Position numbers and translations under genes: made by a program. This document shows, one piece after another, positions 1 to 8,953 of a stretch of 64,000 nt of DNA. Origin of the DNA: Prasinococcaceae sp. CCMP 1430 (Eukaryota > Prasinodermophyta > Palmophyllophyceae > Prasinococcales > Prasinococcaceae); the NCBI GenBank assembly GCA_013416795.1, contig RQSC01000026.1:738126-802125 (forward strand), read 5' to 3'. Every line of letters starts with the position of its first letter. The first letter of the stretch is position 1. The notes under the pieces are model-generated. The model was given only the letters and a program-made list of their open reading frames with translations. It did not search any database and was not told where the DNA came from.

Positions 1-90
1 AGGGTTTGTGTTTTTGCGCTCCAGCTCGGAGCGGGTCCCGGTTCCCCCGGGAGGTGCAACGCGGTCGCCCGAACGAGAGCGGCGTGGGCG

Positions 91-125
91 TGGCGTGGCG
101 TGGCGTGGCGTGGCGTGGCGTGGCG
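91..125. repeat. TGGCG pentanucleotide microsatellite
   Basis: About seven tandem TGGCG units lie roughly 190 bp upstream of the first gene's preferred start. The tract keeps a frame open, which would artificially extend the reading frame to the left; I treat it as 5' flanking DNA. Confidence 0.85.
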
Positions 126-313
126 CGCGGCCACAGAGGGGAGCGCTCGCGGCGCGTGGTCGCGGCGCGCGGGCTCGGGCGGGCGGTGGGGGCTCCCCCT
201 GTGGGGGAGTGGCCGGCTCTCCCAGCGCGCCTCAGAGAGGCGCCTCGCGCGGGCGGGCGGGCGGCGCGCCCACCTGCGGGCGCGCCTGCCCCCGCGGGCG
301 GGAGGCGGCAGCA

Positions 314-1648
314 ATGTCAGACCCTGCAAGCGCGTCCGTGGGCGGCGGCGACGATGGGGCCCTTGGCAGGCAGACAAGGCGCCACTTCAGCGGGCACGTC
401 CGCCGCGGCCCGCCTGTGGGGCCGGCATCCGCGTCCATCGTCTTTCCCGCGTCCATCGCCGTCCCCGCGTCCAGCCAGTCCAAGTTCGAAACGACGATGC
501 ACACGGCTCCGCGGGAGCGTGACGGCTTCGCGAGCCGCGTTGTGCGCTTCTCGGAACGCGCGAGCGACTCGCCGGGACCCGGCGAGTACCACAAGGAGCA
601 CTCGTTCACCTTCTCGTCCGACTCCATATCAGCCAAGGGCTACGGCAGCGGATTCGTGTCAAAGGACAGACGGCTAAGCGCCGCGCGCAGGACCCGCACG
701 CCAGGGCCCGGCTCGTACGCGCAGCTCAACGACACCATAGGCCTCCGCGCGAGCACCGGTGGCGCCGGCAACGGGGGTAACCTCGCGTGGCACGCGCGTG
801 AGCGCGGCGCCGACGCCGCGAGTGTCCCCGCGCAGCGCACTCGAGCTTTCGCGAAGCCGCTCGAAAACACCGGCCCGCCGCACCGTTACCGCGTGCAGGA
901 CAAGGGCGCACCCACGCCAGGGCCCGGTCAGTACAGTTCGGTGCTCGGGAGCGTGTCGCAGCTCAATGCTCCGTGCCCCACCGCGGGAGTCTTCAGGTCG
1001 ACTTCCAGGAGGCTGCAGGAGGACGCCGCGCAGAAAGCCGCGCGAGGCAACCCCGGGCCCGACGCGTACACCCTCGTGCGCACCATGGACGCAGGCGAGG
1101 GCGTGTACGCACACCGGCGCATGGCCGAGAGCGCTAACTTCCGCTCGACGTCAAGGCGGAGCTGGGAGACTTACAGGGGAGGGCGGCGAGCCAATGCGAT
1201 ACCGGCCGTGCTCAGCGGGGACGGAGGGGGCGGCATGGGCGGGGGCTACGGCGCAGACGCCGCAGGCGGTGGTGCGGGCGGCGAGGGTTCACTACCTGGA
1301 CCGGGCAGCTACCACGTGGGCGGTGACGACATCGCGGCGGCGACGGTGAGCGCGGGGCGCACGCCGTCGTCGATGTTCTCCAAGACCAATACCACGCGCT
1401 TCGGCGCACCCGTGGAGGCCAAGATAAACACACAATCCGTCCCGAGCCCGGGCGCGTACGCCAACGAGGCCAACACCGTCAAGGCGCGCGTGGGCAAGCG
1501 ATCGGACAAGGGCGGGTCGCAGTTCATGGGCGGTACCGATGCTACCGACTCCGGCCCACTCTGTTTGAGCCCTGGTCCCTCTTCCTACACGCCCAAGGTG
1601 ATCGTCAAGAAGAGCTTCCACCTGAACAAGTCGTCGCGATGGATATGA
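314..1648 (+). CDS. SHIPPO (STPGR) repeat protein, ODF3/CIMAP-like
   Basis: Uninterrupted frame of 444 aa from the ATG at 314 (MSDPASASVG). The frame is open back to position 8, but that part is low-complexity Arg/Gly sequence over a microsatellite. At least seven spaced Pro-Gly-Pro-Tyr type repeats are visible: SPGPGEY, TPGPGSY, TPGPGQY, NPGPDAY, LPGPGSY, SPGAY and SPGPSSY. This is the signature of the ODF3/SHIPPO (CIMAP) family, whose members bind axonemal or cytoskeletal microtubules in sperm tails and algal flagella. The stop is 130 bp from the convergent LRR-kinase stop, and a TGTAA lies 40 nt past the stop (1688-1692). Family is clear from the repeats; a flagellar location is inferred and fits LRRC56 and MAPK15 elsewhere in the window. 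Confidence 0.8.
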   Translation: MSDPASASVGGGDDGALGRQTRRHFSGHVRRGPPVGPASASIVFPASIAVPASSQSKFETTMHTAPRERDGFASRVVRFSERASDSPGPGEYHKEHSFTFSSDSISAKGYGSGFVSKDRRLSAARRTRTPGPGSYAQLNDTIGLRASTGGAGNGGNLAWHARERGADAASVPAQRTRAFAKPLENTGPPHRYRVQDKGAPTPGPGQYSSVLGSVSQLNAPCPTAGVFRSTSRRLQEDAAQKAARGNPGPDAYTLVRTMDAGEGVYAHRRMAESANFRSTSRRSWETYRGGRRANAIPAVLSGDGGGGMGGGYGADAAGGGAGGEGSLPGPGSYHVGGDDIAAATVSAGRTPSSMFSKTNTTRFGAPVEAKINTQSVPSPGAYANEANTVKARVGKRSDKGGSQFMGGTDATDSGPLCLSPGPSSYTPKVIVKKSFHLNKSSRWI

Positions 1649-1778
1649 TTTTCTCCTGCCGGCGCACGTGGAGAGGTGGCCACAGACTGTAATATAGAGG
1701 GCGCCACAGAGCGCAATTGCGTACGAGCGCGCGTACTACCCCGCGACCAAATATTAGCGCCGGCCTGGACGCTACCTA

Positions 1779-3218
1779 TCAGAACGCGAGCGCATCGCGC
1801 ACGGAGCACACGCGACCGTCGCGCATCCCCTTCTCGGCCGCGCGTACCATCGCTGCGTGTGCGTTTCCACGCTGCGCTGGCGGTACCCTCTCTGCAAGCT
1901 CGCACACAAGTAACGCGAGCGCTCGCGTCTCGGCGGCGCGCACGGCCGCGCCAGCGGAAGTCTGTGAGTCGTAGCCGAAGGCCGCGCCGAGGTCGATGAG
2001 CGTTGCGCTCCCATCATCGGACACCAGCACTACGAGCAGCCGGGAAATTGCCATGCAAGCGCGGGTGCAAATGCGCGTCAGCGCTAACAGCCGCAGGGCG
2101 TGCGCGTGAGCCTGAGCATGCGCTTTGTCGTTGGCAGCACGCGCGCACCGTTGTGCGCGTAGATATCACCGTGGGCAATGGAACGAGCTTCCATGTGCGA
2201 TGCTCCGGCAGCGACACCGCTGGCCACGCGGTGCGCCCAGGCCTCCGTGAAAGTCTCGTCTTGGCCGTAGCGACATCGAAGGACCTTGATGGAGTCCAGA
2301 GGTTTCTTGGCAAGTGGCCTACCCTCCACGAGCCTGAGCACAAGCCCCTGCCGCCCCCGCTCGTCGGCGCGCACGCGCGCGAGAGCTCGCGGCGCGTGCG
2401 GGCACTCGTCGCCCAGCCCGGCGACGAGCGCCATCTCGTCGGCCGCAGCGCCGTCAGGCGACACGTGCCCTCCATCAGCCGCTGCAAATAGCTTGAGAGC
2501 GACGGGCTCGCCCGCATAACGAGCGCGTAGAACGTCACCTCCCGACGCCCCTCCAAATTCAGGGTCGTTGAGCGCGCGTTCGCCTGCTTCGAGCCGCAGA
2601 TCGCCGGTAGCCCCACCCTCGAGGTCGCACACCGGCAGTGCTCGAAGCGCATCGTGCGCGTATCGCGGCGTCTCGAAGGCCGGGTTTGACGCTAGCGAAA
2701 GCCACCTGAGGCAGGGAGCAAAGAGTGCGTCGCTCACGCGGTCCTCGGACTCGATCGCGTTCACCGGCACGCGCAGCAGCTCGAGTTCTTTCAGGCGTGC
2801 AACCTCGCGCGGCAAGGAGCGCAGTTTGTTGCTTGAAGCCTGAAGCTTGCGGAGGGAACTGAGCTGGCCGATCTGTGCTGGTAGCTCGGTCAGCGCGTTG
2901 TCGGTGAGGAAGAGAGCAGTGAGGGAGGTGAGGAAGCCGATGGTCGACGGTAATGCGTTCAGCTTGTTGGACTTGAGGCCAAGGAGTGTGATGTGCTCGG
3001 TCATCGCGCTGCCGACGGCGACGTCGGGCAGTGCCGTGAGCTCATTGCCCATCAGGTTAAGCGAACGTAGCGGGAGGGCGTACAACGCGGCCACGCCATC
3101 CGCCTCGGCGTCGGTGAGCCCGCAGCCGGCGAGCCCCGCAGCGAGCGGCGGCGACTCGCTCGCCGCCAGCCCGCGCGCCGCTCGCAGGCTCGGCGGCCGC
3201 CTGTGGCGCCCCCCCCAT
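1779..3218 (-). CDS. LRR - protein kinase-like fusion
   Basis: Two exons: 2149-~3218 and 1779-2029, with a 119-nt intron (2030-2148). Splicing rebuilds a catalytic loop and following strand, HGDIYAHN|VLVSDDG. Exon 1 starts with about five leucine-rich repeats (LNLMGNELTALP, LGLKSNKLNALP, LFLTDNALTELP, LQASSNKLRSLP). It then holds a small kinase fold: glycine loop GGASGGDVLRA, VALKLF lysine, DEMA helix-C Glu, HGD..AHN loop. Exon 2 has IDLGAA in place of DFG and a short C-lobe. This LRR-then-kinase order with HGDxYAHN and DxGAA resembles small bacterial LRR-kinase proteins, so transfer is possible. The 5' end is unsettled: the coding frame has no ATG before an upstream TGA at 3233-3235. An ATG at 3218 is one base out of frame across a run of seven Cs (plus strand), suggesting a homopolymer error. 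Confidence 0.7.
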
Positions 3219-3431
3219 GCCAGCCGCGCCCCTCAGAGTAACGGCCGCCCGCCCCGACGCGCGCTCGAGGGCGCGCGCGCGCAAAACGTGGTATCATCGC
3301 GGCCGCGCGCGAACGCCGAGCCGAGCTCCCTCCCGGCGGCAAGTCATTACAGTAAAAAAACCAGTGGCCGGAGCTGTGGTGATGGGCGATGATTATACGT
3401 CTAGTACTATGAATGAAATACCCACGGGAGC

Positions 3432-3902
3432 CTACTGTATTTTTTGGTGAATTTTTTTGTGTCGGTTTCGTGGAGATTTTTTGGGGGGTTGGGGAGAGAA
3501 TCTGTGCTGACTGTGCGCAGGCGTGCGTGTGGGGGGCGTGTGGGATGCGCGTGCGGGCGGAGGGTGGGCGATGGAGGCTAACGACGCCGCGAGTGGCGGC
3601 AGCGGCTTCGTGTCGGCCTCCAGCGCGGCGCGCGCCGCGCCGCCGCGCGAGAGGGAGCGCAGCGCGGCATCGCACTCCGCAGCCATCGCGTGCGCCTCGG
3701 AGAGGTCGCGGGCGCAGCATTCGAGCTCGTCTGTGGACGCTCCGAGGTCGCAGGCTCGGCGCTCCGCGTGCTCTCGCACGCGCTCGAAGCCGTCCGAGGC
3801 GTCCAGGCCCGAGCGGGCGAGGGAGGCGAGGGAGGGGATGGGGTCTTCGTTGTGTGCGAGGGCGGCGCGCGCGAGGGCGAGGGCGTGAGATGCGCGTGCT
3901 GA
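3432..3902 (-). CDS. Small coiled-coil protein, partial model
   Basis: The minus frame over about 3580-3900 reads like real coding sequence. It has high GC at third positions and a helical, heptad-like stretch (e.g. DELECCARDLSEAHAMAAEC, then AALRSLSRGGAARAALEAD). A good acceptor on the minus strand (pyrimidine tract then CAG, 3903-3920) suggests this is a downstream exon, but I could not place the first exon: sequence beyond it is better explained by a plus-strand gene. After about 3570 the frame turns Pro/Arg/Lys-rich with poor codon use to the TAG at 3432-3434, so the true 3' end may be earlier or spliced. No family recognised. Confidence 0.35.
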   Translation of the reverse strand, partial: SARASHALALARAALAHNEDPIPSLASLARSGLDASDGFERVREHAERRACDLGASTDELECCARDLSEAHAMAAECDAALRSLSRGGAARAALEADTKPLPPLAASLASIAHPPPARASHTPPTRTPAHSQHRFSPQPPKKSPRNRHKKIHQKIQ

Positions 3903-4008
3903 GGGGGGAAGGCGCTGCTGGTGGGAGTGCGGATGGGGGCGGGGGAGCTGGTGCGGCTGCGCGGGCGCGGCCGACGGCGGCGTGCGCACGCCCGAGGTGG
4001 CCTTCCTC

Positions 4009-4344
4009 ATGGGCGAGCTGGAGTGCCGCGACGAGGCGGAGGCGGTCAAGTGGATGTCGTGGCTCGAGTCGGAGGGCTTCAAGTTCGACCTGGAAAAGGC
4101 GACGGCGCGCCTCGACGGGATGCGTGCCGCGCACGAGCTCGAGTTTGGAGGGCGGGTCAAGGAAGTCCCTTTCACGCTCCCCAAGACGCGCCCCGGTCGA
4201 GCGCTCCTCATGAAGCAATGCGCCGTAAGGACTGGCGGCGGAGAAAAAGGAGGAGGAGTGGCAAGGCGGTGGAAAGAGGGCGGTGGGCCGCAAGAGGGCG
4301 AAGGCCTGCAAGGCATGCTCGGCAAACTCTTCGGGCGGAAGTAG
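4009..4344 (+). CDS. Small hypothetical protein
   Basis: The plus frame is open from about 3960 and ends at TAG 4342-4344. The ATG at 4009 gives 111 aa (MGELECRDEAEAVKWMSWLE...). Third positions are nearly all G/C over 3990-4200, far better than either minus frame there. The first 65 residues look like a compact acidic/hydrophobic domain (VKWMSWLESEGFKFDLEKA). The tail is Gly/Lys-rich and ends GMLGKLFGRK. An upstream exon is possible because the frame stays open with plausible residues (VRTPEVAF) before the ATG. No family recognised. It faces the minus-strand coiled-coil gene, and the two models compete for the sequence around 3900-4000. Confidence 0.4.
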   Translation: MGELECRDEAEAVKWMSWLESEGFKFDLEKATARLDGMRAAHELEFGGRVKEVPFTLPKTRPGRALLMKQCAVRTGGGEKGGGVARRWKEGGGPQEGEGLQGMLGKLFGRK

Positions 4345-4532
4345 AGGCCGCAAATACGCGCGCTCGTCGTACAAATGCGCGCGGTCGCGCGAACCCATGC
4401 GCAGTTGTTCATGCGTCAGTTATGTTACGGACTTGCGACGACCCCGGCGCTTCTGCTGGCGCCGAGTTCTGAGTCCGCTGGTGCAAGCCTGCTCCGGCGG
4501 CACTGCCACAGGCTGCGAACGCACCGCACATT

Positions 4533-4582
<50 letters not shown>

Positions 4583-4785
4583 TTTCCCCCTTCTCCTCTG
4601 CCACACACACACACACAGGCACCCTCCTGCCTTGTCGGTTGCGCGTGTGCACAGTGTGCGTGCGCGTTTAGGCGACGCACGCACATGCGCACACGCCTTC
4701 AGTGAGGGTCGCCAGCATTAGGACATACGCAGAGCCGGCCGAAGGGCGCGTGCGACCGGCTCCGGGGCACGCTGGCGCGCTGCGC
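4345..4785. repeat. Gene-free spacer with a 49-nt poly-C tract
   Basis: Between the small plus gene and the stop of the coiled-coil gene I see no coding sequence. The spacer holds an uninterrupted run of 49 C (4534-4582), then short pyrimidine and (CA)n tracts (about 4603-4617). Frames crossing it translate only as poly-Pro or poly-Gly. Confidence 0.8.
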
Positions 4786-7700
4786 TCACATGCATGGGGC
4801 GCGCGCGCGGCCGAAGGCCGCGCCCATCACGAAGGTTGCGGCCGCGCTGAGCACCGCCACGAGGCAGGGCATGACGATGTTGCCCTCGCGCACGGCTGGC
4901 TCCTGCAGGATGGCGAGCTTCTTGCGCGCCACCTCGAGCGCGACGCGCGTCGTCGTGAGCTCGCCCTGTAGCAGCTCGGCGTTGGCCTGGAGGGCCGCGC
5001 TGGTCACCGCGTGCACCTTGCCGGCCGTCTTGAGCTCTTCGAGCTCGTCGCGCAGGGAGGCGGCGCCGCGGGCCGCGACGAGCTTCGCCCGCCGCGCACC
5101 GCGCGCCATGGACGCGCGCGCGCGCTCGGCAATCTCCGCGTCCACGCGCGCTGCCTCGGCTTGCGAGGTGGCGATGGCGAGCTCGGCCTTCAGAGCCACG
5201 ACGGTGTTGGCCAACTCGGCCTTCTCGGCGCCCAGGGCGGTCACGCACGCGGACGCTTCCTCGGCCGACTCCTCCGCGCGGGCCGACGCCTCCATGGCCG
5301 CCTGGACGTCAGCCTCCAGCTCCGAGCTGCGCTTCGCAGCGGCCTCGGCATTCGCCAGGGCGGCGTCGCGCGCTGCGAGCGCGGACAGACACTCAGCGCG
5401 CGCCGCGGCCGCCTCGGCGGAGGCGCTCTCCAGTCGCGCCTGCGCGTCGGCGGAGCCAGCCTTTGCAGCCGCAAGCTCGGCAATCGTGCGGCGGGCGAAC
5501 TCATTGCTCGCCTCAATGCGCCTCGCCTTGTCTTCGGCGGCAACCTTGAGCTTGTTGCACATCTTGGTTGCGAACGTGTTCGAGGCGTCGTTGCGCCTCT
5601 TCAGGTCCGCGGCAGCCTGGAGCGCGGCCTCGCGCGCGTCGGCGGCGACGCGCTCCGCCTGCTCGCGCGACGCCGCGAGCTCCGCGGCGAGCGCATCCCT
5701 CTCTGCGTGTGCGCTGGCCTCGACGCGCTCCATCTCCTCCTGCGCGGCGGCCAGCTCATCAGCAAGCGCATCCTTCTCAGCGATGGCGGACTCGAGCTCC
5801 TCGGACTTGGCGACGATCTGCACCCTCAGCTCGGCCTTCTGGGCCTCGGCGAGGTCGTCAGCCGCCGAGGCCTTCGCCTGCGTAGCCACGAGTCCCGCTG
5901 CCAGCGCGTCGCAGCGGCTCTTGGCCTCTGCAGCTACGGTCTCGGCTGCGGTCGCGCGCGCGCGCGCATCCTTGAGCGCACTCGCCTGGTCCCGGCGCGC
6001 CATCTTGAGAGCGCCGGCCAGCGCGTCGCGCCGGGCATCGGCGTCGGCAGCGCGCGCCTCCGCGGCGTCCGCGCGTGCGCCCTCGGAGTCTGCATGCGCG
6101 CGCAGCCGCTCAGCCGCGGCTGTGTGCTCCGCGGCGATGAGCTGCAGCTCGCGGCACTCGATGGCCTTGGCACGCGCGGCGCCTGAGAGTGCCTCCACGC
6201 GCCTCGACGCCCTGGCAAGCTCAACCTCGAGCGCGTCCTTCTCCGACTGCAGCGCCTCCGTGACGGTTGCGGTCGTCGCAACGCCCTCGGCGTGCGCGGC
6301 GTGCGCAGCGGCCAGCTCGTTCTTCAGAGCGGTCAGAGCGGCGTCGCGCTCGCGCACCTCATTTGAGAGGGCCACTCCCTCTGCGGTCAGGCGTGCCGCC
6401 TCCTGCGCGGCAAACTTCGCTGCCGCAGACGCGGCGGCGGCCTCGGCCTGAGCATTGGCGCGCGCGGCATCGCGCTCCGCTGCCACCGCCGCCAAACGCT
6501 CCGCCGCCTCTGCCGCGTCTTGCATTGCGCGCTCCTCCGAGAAACGCGCGGCCTCAATAGCTGCCTGCTCGCGAGACGTGGCCGCTTCAAGGTTTTCTTT
6601 CACCTCTTCGAGTTCCTGCTGGGTCGCCTTGAGCTTGGCGAAGGCCATGTCACGAACACGAATCGCGCCCTCGAAGCGCGCCGCCGAGCGCTCGCTGAGC
6701 TCCTCAGCATCCACGAGGCGATTCGTCAGCCCGGTCACCTTCGCCTCAGCTGCACGCTCGGCAGCTGCTGCTGCCGCCTTAGCGGTGGCCGCGTCCGACT
6801 CAATCTGCCTGAGCCGTGCGCGGAGCTTGGTGGCGGCAGACTCGGCCACGGCCATTGCGGCCTCTGCACTCGCAGCGCGCGTCTCGCTGGCCTCGAGGGC
6901 CTCTGCGTGCGCAACTTGCGCGGCGTGGAGAGCACGCTCTGCCGCGTGTGCACCAGCCTTGGCCTCCTCTGCCTCGGCCTGGGCGCTCTCGCTCGCGCGC
7001 TGCGAGTTTGAGGCAGACTTGGCAGCCGCATCCGCAAGTGCGCGCATGGCATCCGAGTCCGTCTTGGCGGCGTGGGCATCGGCGACGGCCTCTTCGGCCC
7101 TCGTCACGGCCGCCGCCTCAGCAGCCCTCGCTTCATCGGCGCCGCGCTGGGCCTCGCTCGCAGCGCGAAGAGCTTCCGCCATCTCGCGCTTCGCCTCGGC
7201 TGCTGCGGCGGCCTCTTCAGCACTGCGAGCCTTCGCGCCCGCAGCTTCGGCCCTTGCGACCTCCGCGCCGCTCTCGGCGTTTGCCACCCGCGCTTCCGCC
7301 GCTGCGAGAGTGCGCTTGAAGGTTTCCAGCTGGCCCTGCGCTGCAGAGAGCTCGCCCTGCGCGTCCTTGAGTTTCTTGAAGGTTATGTCTCGCACCCGCA
7401 CGGCGCCCTCGGCGTGCGCCTTGGCCTCTTCCATGGCGGCCGCAGCGTCAACCTCGGCCTGCTTGAGGCTTGCGAGCAGCTCGGACGCGGTCGCCTCGGC
7501 CTCGGCCTTGCCGGCCTCGGCAATCGCAGCGCGCGCCTGCACCTCCTCAGCCGCGGAGGCGTGCGCCGCCTGGGCTGCCTCCATCGCGCGCTGAGCCGCC
7601 TTGGCGTCTTCAAGTGCGGCGCGCGCGGCCGTCTGCGCGTCGGCCATCGCGCGCTCCGACTTCGCCGCCGCCTTCGCGGCAGCCTCGGCCACGGCGCGCG

Positions 7701-8294
7701 ACGCCTTCGCGTCCGTCTTCGCAGCGGCGGCGTCGGCGAGCGCCTCGTCGGCCTTGGCGAGCGCGGCCGCCTCGCTCGCCTGCGCGGCCTCCATCCCGCG
7801 CGTGGCCTCGGCGGCGGCGCGCTCCGCGGCGGACGCATCGCGCTTCAGCGACGCGACGGCCTGGGACAGCTCCGCGACGCTCGCCTTGGCGGCCCCGAGC
7901 TCGGAGTGGAGGGCCGCTGCGCGCGCCTCCGCGTCCGCCAGGCGCGCTTTTCGCGCCGCGAGCTCTGCCTGCAACCCGGCGAGCTCCCCCTGCTTGGCCT
8001 CGACCTCGGCCTGCGTGGCCTTGAGCTTGTGGAAGGCCAGGTCGCGCACTTTGACCGCCCCCTCGAGGCGGGCCTGGGCGTCGCTGACCGCGGCCGCGGC
8101 GTCGGCCTCCGTCTGCTTGAGGCTTGCGAGTAGCTCGGCTACCGCCGCTTCGGCCTCGTGCTTGCCGGCCTCGGCGCTGGCGGCGCGCGCCTTGCTTCGC
8201 TCGAGGGCAGCGGCGTGCGCGCTCTTGGCGGCGCCCAGCTCGCGCTCGGCGGCGCGGGCATCGGCGGCGGCGCGCGCGACGGCTTGCTCGGCGC
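4786..8294 (-). CDS. Long coiled-coil protein with C-terminal membrane anchor (5' end lost at seam)
   Basis: About 1,169 codons remain in one frame, almost wholly Ala/Glu/Lys/Arg heptads. A long internal repeat recurs three times, marked by GAVKVRDLAFHKLKATQ, GAVRVRDITFKKLKDAQ and GAIRVRDMAFAKLKATQ, with a preceding ELLASLKQ-type block in the first two. The last 30 residues form a hydrophobic segment (CLVAVLSAAATFVMGAAFG) followed by RARAPCM, typical of a tail-anchored protein. A golgin-like or organelle-tether role is inferred from that layout only. The N-terminus is missing: the frame meets a single N at 8295, beyond which this frame turns non-coding and another frame carries different sequence. 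The 3' flank has no TGTAA. Confidence 0.75.
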
Positions 8295-8295
8295 N
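8295..8295. other. Single-N assembly seam
   Basis: One ambiguous base separates two minus-strand coding regions that are in different frames: Pro/Thr-rich surface protein to the right, Ala-rich coiled coil to the left. I read it as a contig join of unknown true length rather than one uncertain base. Confidence 0.7.
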
Positions 8296-8953
8296 GATCG
8301 GAAGGCGAGCCCGTCGGTGCGCTTGTGGGCGTGACCGTCGGGGCTGCGGATGGTGCGCTCGCGGGAGCGCCACTTGGGGCGCTCGTAGGTGTAGCAGTGG
8401 GTGGTTCGTTCGGGACGGGGTCGATGATCTCGTAGTACGGCTCGGGCTCGGGCTCGGGCACCACCACCGGAGAGGCTGTCGGCGCCTTGGTCGGAAGGCC
8501 GGCCACGCAGCGCGGGCTGTCGGCGAAGCCGCTCTTGGTGCCGTACCCGCACGCCTGCGTGAGCACACGCCGGAACGTTGGGTAGACGGGGAGAGCAGGG
8601 AAAGGAGCAGAAGGCGGAGTGCAGGAGAGCGTCAACGCCCGAACGCAGCAGACCTGGCGCAACAAGCATCAGACGCCGCGAGTCTACCCACATCGCGCAC
8701 GCTCGGCACGCACCTCGCAGGCGTCGAGGCAGCACTGCTCGCCTCCCGCGGCTGGAGCCGCCGTGAACGTCGGTATCGCGATGGGCAGCTCCTCGTCGCC
8801 CTCTGACGGGGTGAGCCGTTCCGGGATGATTGGGATGAAGCCAGGGACGCGGGCGGCGCGGCGGCGGCCATGCTGGCCCCTGCGGGCTCCGTCGGGGCGG
8901 TCGGGAGGCGCGGCGGGACGGCGGGGGCCGTTGCGCGAGGCGCGCACCTTGTG
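8296..8953 (-). CDS. Pro/Thr/Ser-rich surface-type protein (both ends incomplete)
   Basis: Two exons are supported: ~8953-8714, ending ...CCLDACE at donor GTGCGT, and 8554-8296, starting ACGYGTKSGF after acceptor CTCACGCAG. Splicing gives a Cys-rich stretch (EQCCLDACEACGYGTKSGF, then SPRCVAG). A PEPEPEPYYEII motif and a PTSAP/SGAP/PSAAP linker follow, like extracellular stalk regions of algal surface proteins. The 3' end is cut at the N (8295). The 5' end is unclear: an acceptor-like CCACAAG precedes VRASRN near 8953, and further upstream is a (TG)n tract that looks intronic or promoter-like. No catalytic domain seen. It could instead be the N-terminal part of the same protein as the tail-anchored coiled coil if the seam hides a frame-restoring gap. 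Confidence 0.5.

Noticed and set aside
8-313. N-terminal extension of the SHIPPO protein back to position 8
   Set aside because: Low-complexity Arg/Gly/Ala translation of a GC-rich microsatellite region without an ATG; the ATG at 314 starts the protein-like sequence.
3052-4398. 448-aa minus-strand frame
   Set aside because: Arg/Pro-rich with weak codon bias; it crosses the plus-strand gene and the coiled-coil exon in a different frame, so it is a shadow.
4790-8133. Long plus-strand Ser/Ala-rich frames opposite the coiled-coil gene
   Set aside because: Antisense shadows of Ala/Glu/Lys heptads on minus; they show no domain and the minus frame has the better composition.
8295-8305. GATCGGAAG after the N resembles the start of a sequencing adapter
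   Set aside because: Only about nine bases match, the sequence then continues as coding, and the orientation does not fit simple adapter read-through; probably coincidence.
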